Assembly: GCA_937919295.1 (NCBI GenBank)
Contig: CALFRX010000266.1
Location: 1 to 8,417 of the forward strand
Origin: an uncultured Peptococcaceae bacterium
GTDB lineage: Bacteria; Bacillota; Dehalobacteriia; UBA7702
Length of the DNA stretch: 8,417 bases
Direction of reading: 5' to 3'
In this document: piece by piece, positions 5,448 through 8,417 of the stretch
Position numbering within the stretch: the stretch's first letter is position 1
Layout of the letters: every line of letters starts with the position of its first letter
Position numbers and translations under genes: made by a program
The notes under the pieces: model-generated
What the model saw: only the letters and a program-made list of their open reading frames with translations
Databases searched by the model: none
Told to the model about the DNA's origin: nothing

Positions 5448-6110
5448 TTATTTTCCCGCTGATATCGTTCGGTTGGTGGGCCGCTCGCCTGTGATGCTGA
5501 ATTCCACCCATTCGGCGATGTTGGTGGCGTGGTCGGCGATGCGTTCCAGGTATTTTGCCACCATCAGCAGATCGAAATAGTCGCCGATGTCCTTCTTTTC
5601 GGCGGTTTCGATGATCAGCTCATTTTTGATGCGATCGAACCAGCGGTCCACCACGTCGTCGTAGACGATGACGGAACGGGCCAAAGCGAGATCCAGCTTG
5701 ACGAAGGAATCAATGCTGTCGGTCACCATCTTTGCGGCGTCTTTGGCCATGGCTTTGATGTGGGCTTCGCTGATGTTGACGCCGCCGCCGATCAGCTTGG
5801 TGATCTCCGCGATTTCCGCGGCTTGATCCCCGATGCGCTCCATATCTGAAATCATTTTCAGCGCCGCGGAAATTTCCCGCAGGTCGGAAGCAACGGGTTG
5901 CTGCTGTAATAAGAGCCTGAGGCAAATTGATTCGATTTCCCGTTCCTTTTTATCGATCTCCTTTTCTAAGGCAAAGACTTTCTCGATCAGTGCCTCATCG
6001 TTATGAACCAGGGCGTCAATGGCCAGGGAAATCACTTCCTCGCACTGTGCTCCCATCTCGATCATCTCACGATGCAAATAACTCAGTTGTTCGTCGAATC
6101 TTTCTCTCAT
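5448..6110 (-). CDS. phoU: Phosphate signalling regulator PhoU
   Basis: A 220-residue helical cytoplasmic protein, normal length for PhoU, that links PstSCAB transporter state to the PhoR/PhoP pair and keeps the regulon off when phosphate is plentiful. It consists of two PhoU three-helix repeats. Each carries the metal-binding signature: MERIGDQAAEIAE in the first (about 90-102) and LERIADHATNIAEWVEF in the second (about 189-204). The N-terminus [20 protein letters not shown] is also typical. The ATG overlaps the pstB stop by one base (TAATG), with GGAGG 8 bases upstream. The stop lies 54 bp before phoP, the largest gap in the operon; I saw no clear terminator there. Confidence 0.96.
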   Translation of the reverse strand: MRERFDEQLSYLHREMIEMGAQCEEVISLAIDALVHNDEALIEKVFALEKEIDKKEREIESICLRLLLQQQPVASDLREISAALKMISDMERIGDQAAEIAEITKLIGGGVNISEAHIKAMAKDAAKMVTDSIDSFVKLDLALARSVIVYDDVVDRWFDRIKNELIIETAEKKDIGDYFDLLMVAKYLERIADHATNIAEWVEFSITGERPTNRTISAGK

Positions 6111-6859
6111 TATCCGAACCTCCCGGTGATGTAACCTTCTGTTTTTTGATTTTCCGGCATGGAGAACATTTTTTCCGTATCGCCGAATTCAATGACTTCT
6201 CCCAGCAGGAAAAAGGCGGCTTTGTCGGAAATTCTTGCCGCCTGCTGCATATTATGGGTCACGATGATGATCGTATACTGATTTTTCAGCTCTGTGGCGA
6301 GATCCTCGATTTTTGAAGTGGAAATGGGGTCAAGGGCGGAAGTCGGCTCGTCCATCAGCAGTACTTCCGGTTCCACCGCCAAAGCCCTGGCGATACAGAG
6401 TCGCTGTTGCTGGCCGCCGGAAAGCTCCAGGGCGTTTTTCTTCAGGCGGTCTTTCACGTCGTCCCAGAGAGCAGCCTCCCGAAGAGATTTTTCGACGATC
6501 TCGTTGAGCTTCATTTTGGAGCGGATGCCGTGAGTTTTGGGGCCGTAGGCGATGTTGTCGTAAACGCTCATAGGGAAGGGGTTCGGCTTCTGAAAGACCA
6601 TACCTACCCGCTTGCGGAGGAGATTTACATCCATGTTTTTATAGATGTTTTCGCCGTCCAAAAGGATCTCGCCTTTGATTTTGCAGCCCTCAATCAAATC
6701 GTTCATGCGGTTTAATGTTTTCAGCACCGTGGATTTGCCGCAGCCGGAAGGACCGATAAAGGCGGTGATTTCTTTTTCGGGGATTTCCATATTGACGTTT
6801 TTGATCGCCTGGAAATCGCCATACCATAAGTCAAGGTTTTTTATTTCTATTTTATTCAT
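6110..6859 (-). CDS. pstB: Phosphate ABC transporter ATP-binding protein PstB
   Basis: A 249-residue ATPase that powers phosphate import through the PstC-PstA channel from the cytoplasmic face. All ABC motifs are intact: Walker [10 protein letters not shown] (36-44), Q-loop Gln90 in [16 protein letters not shown] (the KPNPFPMS stretch is a PstB hallmark), signature LSGGQQQR (146-153), Walker B VLLMDE (166-171) and the switch His202 in [13 protein letters not shown]. The ATG at 6857-6859 is chosen over an in-frame TTG three codons upstream, because GAGGAGG lies 10 bases before the ATG but almost touches the TTG. It lies 15 bp after pstA, with its ribosome site touching the pstA stop, and overlaps phoU by one base. 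Confidence 0.97.
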   Translation of the reverse strand: MNKIEIKNLDLWYGDFQAIKNVNMEIPEKEITAFIGPSGCGKSTVLKTLNRMNDLIEGCKIKGEILLDGENIYKNMDVNLLRKRVGMVFQKPNPFPMSVYDNIAYGPKTHGIRSKMKLNEIVEKSLREAALWDDVKDRLKKNALELSGGQQQRLCIARALAVEPEVLLMDEPTSALDPISTSKIEDLATELKNQYTIIIVTHNMQQAARISDKAAFFLLGEVIEFGDTEKMFSMPENQKTEGYITGRFG

Positions 6860-6874
6860 ATTTGCCAATCCTCC

Positions 6875-7726
6875 TCAATTTTTTGTAAGCCGTTTTGCCA
6901 CATGGTTGGAAAGGCCGTTGATGATCACGACGGTGACGAGGAGGACAACCGCGGTGGCGTAAGCCTGATCGGTGTATAAGCCTTCACTGAGCAGGCAGTA
7001 CATATGTACCGCCAATGTTCTGGCGGAGGCAAAAAGGCTGTTGGGTACGTCCGCCACGGTACCGGCGGTGAAAATCAGGGCCGCTGTTTCGCCGACAATG
7101 CGCCCAATGGCGAGGATCACTCCGGCCAAAATACCGGGGATTGCCGCGGGTACGATGATCTTAAACACCGTGCGCAGTTTACCGGCGCCCAAACCGAAAC
7201 TGCCCTCGCGATAGGCATCGGGCACGGCCAGAAGCGCTTCTTCCGTGGTGCGGATGATGGTGGGCAAAACCATAATGGCTAAGGTCAGCGCTCCGGCCAG
7301 CAGGGAATAGCTCCAACCCAAAGCGATGACAAAGGCCAGAAAGCCAAAGAGGCCGTAGACGATGGAGGGAATCCCCGCTAAGGTCTCGGTGGTAACGCGG
7401 ATCACCTTGATCAGACGGGAACCGCGTTTTGCGTATTCCACCAGGTAAACGGCGGAGAAAACGCCGATGGGCACGGCGATCAACAGTGTCAGGAAAGTCA
7501 TCAGCAGGGTATTGATAATCGCTGGCATCATGGAGACGTTTTTGGAATTGTACTCTAAGGCAAAGAGCTCCGGCGTCAAATGGGGAATCCCTTTGATCAG
7601 AATATAGGCGACGATAAAGAGCATAACGCCGACAGTAACCGCCGTGGCAAAAAAAATCAGCAGCAGCATGAGGAAGGAGAAAGGTTTGCGTTTGTAGCTT
7701 AAAAACTTCATTTTCAGATCATTCAT
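6875..7726 (-). CDS. pstA: Phosphate ABC transporter permease PstA
   Basis: A 283-residue inner-membrane permease that forms the phosphate channel with PstC. The first membrane segment is about 17-45, and the transport domain begins near residue 65 with NTLLMTFLTLLIAVPIGVFSA. Further segments follow around 115-137, 143-157, 195-220 and 256-272, giving about six in all. The cytoplasmic coupling loop is visible at about 174-202 (EGSFGLGAGKLRTVFKIIVP), followed by IGRIVGETAALIF. The ATG at 7724-7726 overlaps the pstC stop by four bases (ATGA), with GAGGG 7 bases upstream inside the pstC end. A second in-frame ATG five codons later is possible but has no better ribosome site. Length is normal for PstA. 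Confidence 0.96.
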   Translation of the reverse strand: MNDLKMKFLSYKRKPFSFLMLLLIFFATAVTVGVMLFIVAYILIKGIPHLTPELFALEYNSKNVSMMPAIINTLLMTFLTLLIAVPIGVFSAVYLVEYAKRGSRLIKVIRVTTETLAGIPSIVYGLFGFLAFVIALGWSYSLLAGALTLAIMVLPTIIRTTEEALLAVPDAYREGSFGLGAGKLRTVFKIIVPAAIPGILAGVILAIGRIVGETAALIFTAGTVADVPNSLFASARTLAVHMYCLLSEGLYTDQAYATAVVLLVTVVIINGLSNHVAKRLTKN

Positions 7727-8417
7727 ATCTTTGCCCTCGCTTTGATCAGGGAGAAGCAGAGGTTGATGATGAGAATGAAGACGAAAAGAACCACGGCGGT
7801 GGCGATGAGAGCTTCCCGGTGCAGATCTGCAGCGTAGCCCATTTCCAAAACAATGTTGGCGGTGAGGGTGCGGACGCCGGAGGTGAGGGATTCCGGCATG
7901 ATGCTTTGATTCCCCGCCACCATGACCACGGCCATGGTTTCGCCGATGGCCCGGCCTACACCCAATATCACACCGGCGAAGAGGCCGGATTTGGCCGCCG
8001 GAAATACGGAACGGAAGATGCTCCGCTCTTTGGTGGCGCCCAAAGCCAGAGACCCTTCATAATAGATATCCGGTACGGCTTTGATCGCGGCTTCGGCGGT
8101 GGTGATAATCGTTGGTAAAATCATCATACCAAGCAGCAGAGACGCTGTCAAGATGCCCTTACCGCCGGTGCCGGTGAGTTCCTGGATCAGCGGTACGATC
8201 ACGACGAGGCCGAAAAAGCCGTAGACGATGGAGGGAATGCCCGCCAGCAGGTCGATGGCGGGTTTGATGATTTTATAGAGGTGTTTATTGCAGTAATGGG
8301 CTAAGAACACGGCGCTGAGGATACCGGTGGGTACGCCGACAAGGATGGCTCCGGCCGTCACGTAGATGCTGCCGACGATCATCGGCAAGATGCCGAAAAG
8401 TCCCTGAGAAGGTTTCC
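7723..8417 (-). CDS. pstC: Phosphate ABC transporter permease PstC (5' end outside window)
   Basis: The second channel subunit of the phosphate importer. 230 complete codons are visible and the frame stays open through base 8417, so the start lies outside. A TTG at 8386-8388 should not be taken as the start: upstream codons read KPSQGLFGI and continue the family sequence into LPMIVGSIYVTAGAILVGVPTGI. The visible part has several membrane segments, the LAGIPSIVYGFFGL motif, a coupling loop around YEGSLALGATKERSIFRSVFPAAKSGL and then GVGRAIGETMAVVMVAG, all typical of PstC. About 50-70 N-terminal residues, including the first membrane segment, are probably missing. The stop (TGA) overlaps the pstA start by four bases. 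Confidence 0.95.
   Translation of the reverse strand, partial: KPSQGLFGILPMIVGSIYVTAGAILVGVPTGILSAVFLAHYCNKHLYKIIKPAIDLLAGIPSIVYGFFGLVVIVPLIQELTGTGGKGILTASLLLGMMILPTIITTAEAAIKAVPDIYYEGSLALGATKERSIFRSVFPAAKSGLFAGVILGVGRAIGETMAVVMVAGNQSIMPESLTSGVRTLTANIVLEMGYAADLHREALIATAVVLFVFILIINLCFSLIKARAKI

Noticed and set aside
8386..8388. TTG as a possible start codon of pstC.
   Set aside because: The frame continues upstream to the window edge with family-typical residues, so the gene is cut by the window rather than starting here.

Overview
The window looks like a chromosomal segment from a Bacillota (Firmicutes) bacterium, most likely a clostridial or Negativicutes-like lineage. This rests on strong AGGAGG-type ribosome sites, TTGACA/TATAAT-like promoters, the Pst-PhoU-PhoPR gene set, and two small proteins that resemble the effector domain of the sporulation regulator Spo0A. 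No species can be named from the sequence alone.

Left part (1-1333): the 5' two-thirds or so of purF, on the minus strand and running off the window at base 1. It has its own well-formed promoter and a short leader. The roughly 160 bases upstream of that promoter hold nothing I can support.

Middle part (1334-3054): an AT-richer segment made of two tandem copies of one cassette. Each copy holds a minus-strand Xre-family repressor-like gene and, transcribed divergently from it, a plus-strand gene for a 76-residue protein like a stand-alone Spo0A C-terminal domain. Each copy ends in a conserved G+C-rich hairpin. The copies are about 95-96% identical over the 3' part of the xre gene and over the small gene. 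The block between them has diverged strongly: it holds the DNA-binding half of the Xre protein plus the divergent promoter/operator region. Each copy carries its own candidate operators: a 14-bp palindrome at the predicted start of transcription in copy 1, and four TACAATATTT-like boxes 31-32 bp apart in copy 2. This is the most unusual part of the window. I read it as two paralogous regulator cassettes that have acquired different DNA specificities.

Right part (3074-8417): a tightly packed minus-strand phosphate operon. In transcription order it is pstC (5' end outside the window), pstA, pstB, phoU, phoP, phoR. Genes overlap or are separated by at most about 54 bp. PstC/PstA/PstB form the high-affinity phosphate importer. 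PhoU links transporter state to signalling. PhoR/PhoP are the sensor kinase and response regulator expected to control the operon. The substrate-binding gene pstS is not in the window and may lie upstream of pstC. The operon ends at a hairpin at 3021-3054, which is shared with the neighbouring cassette.
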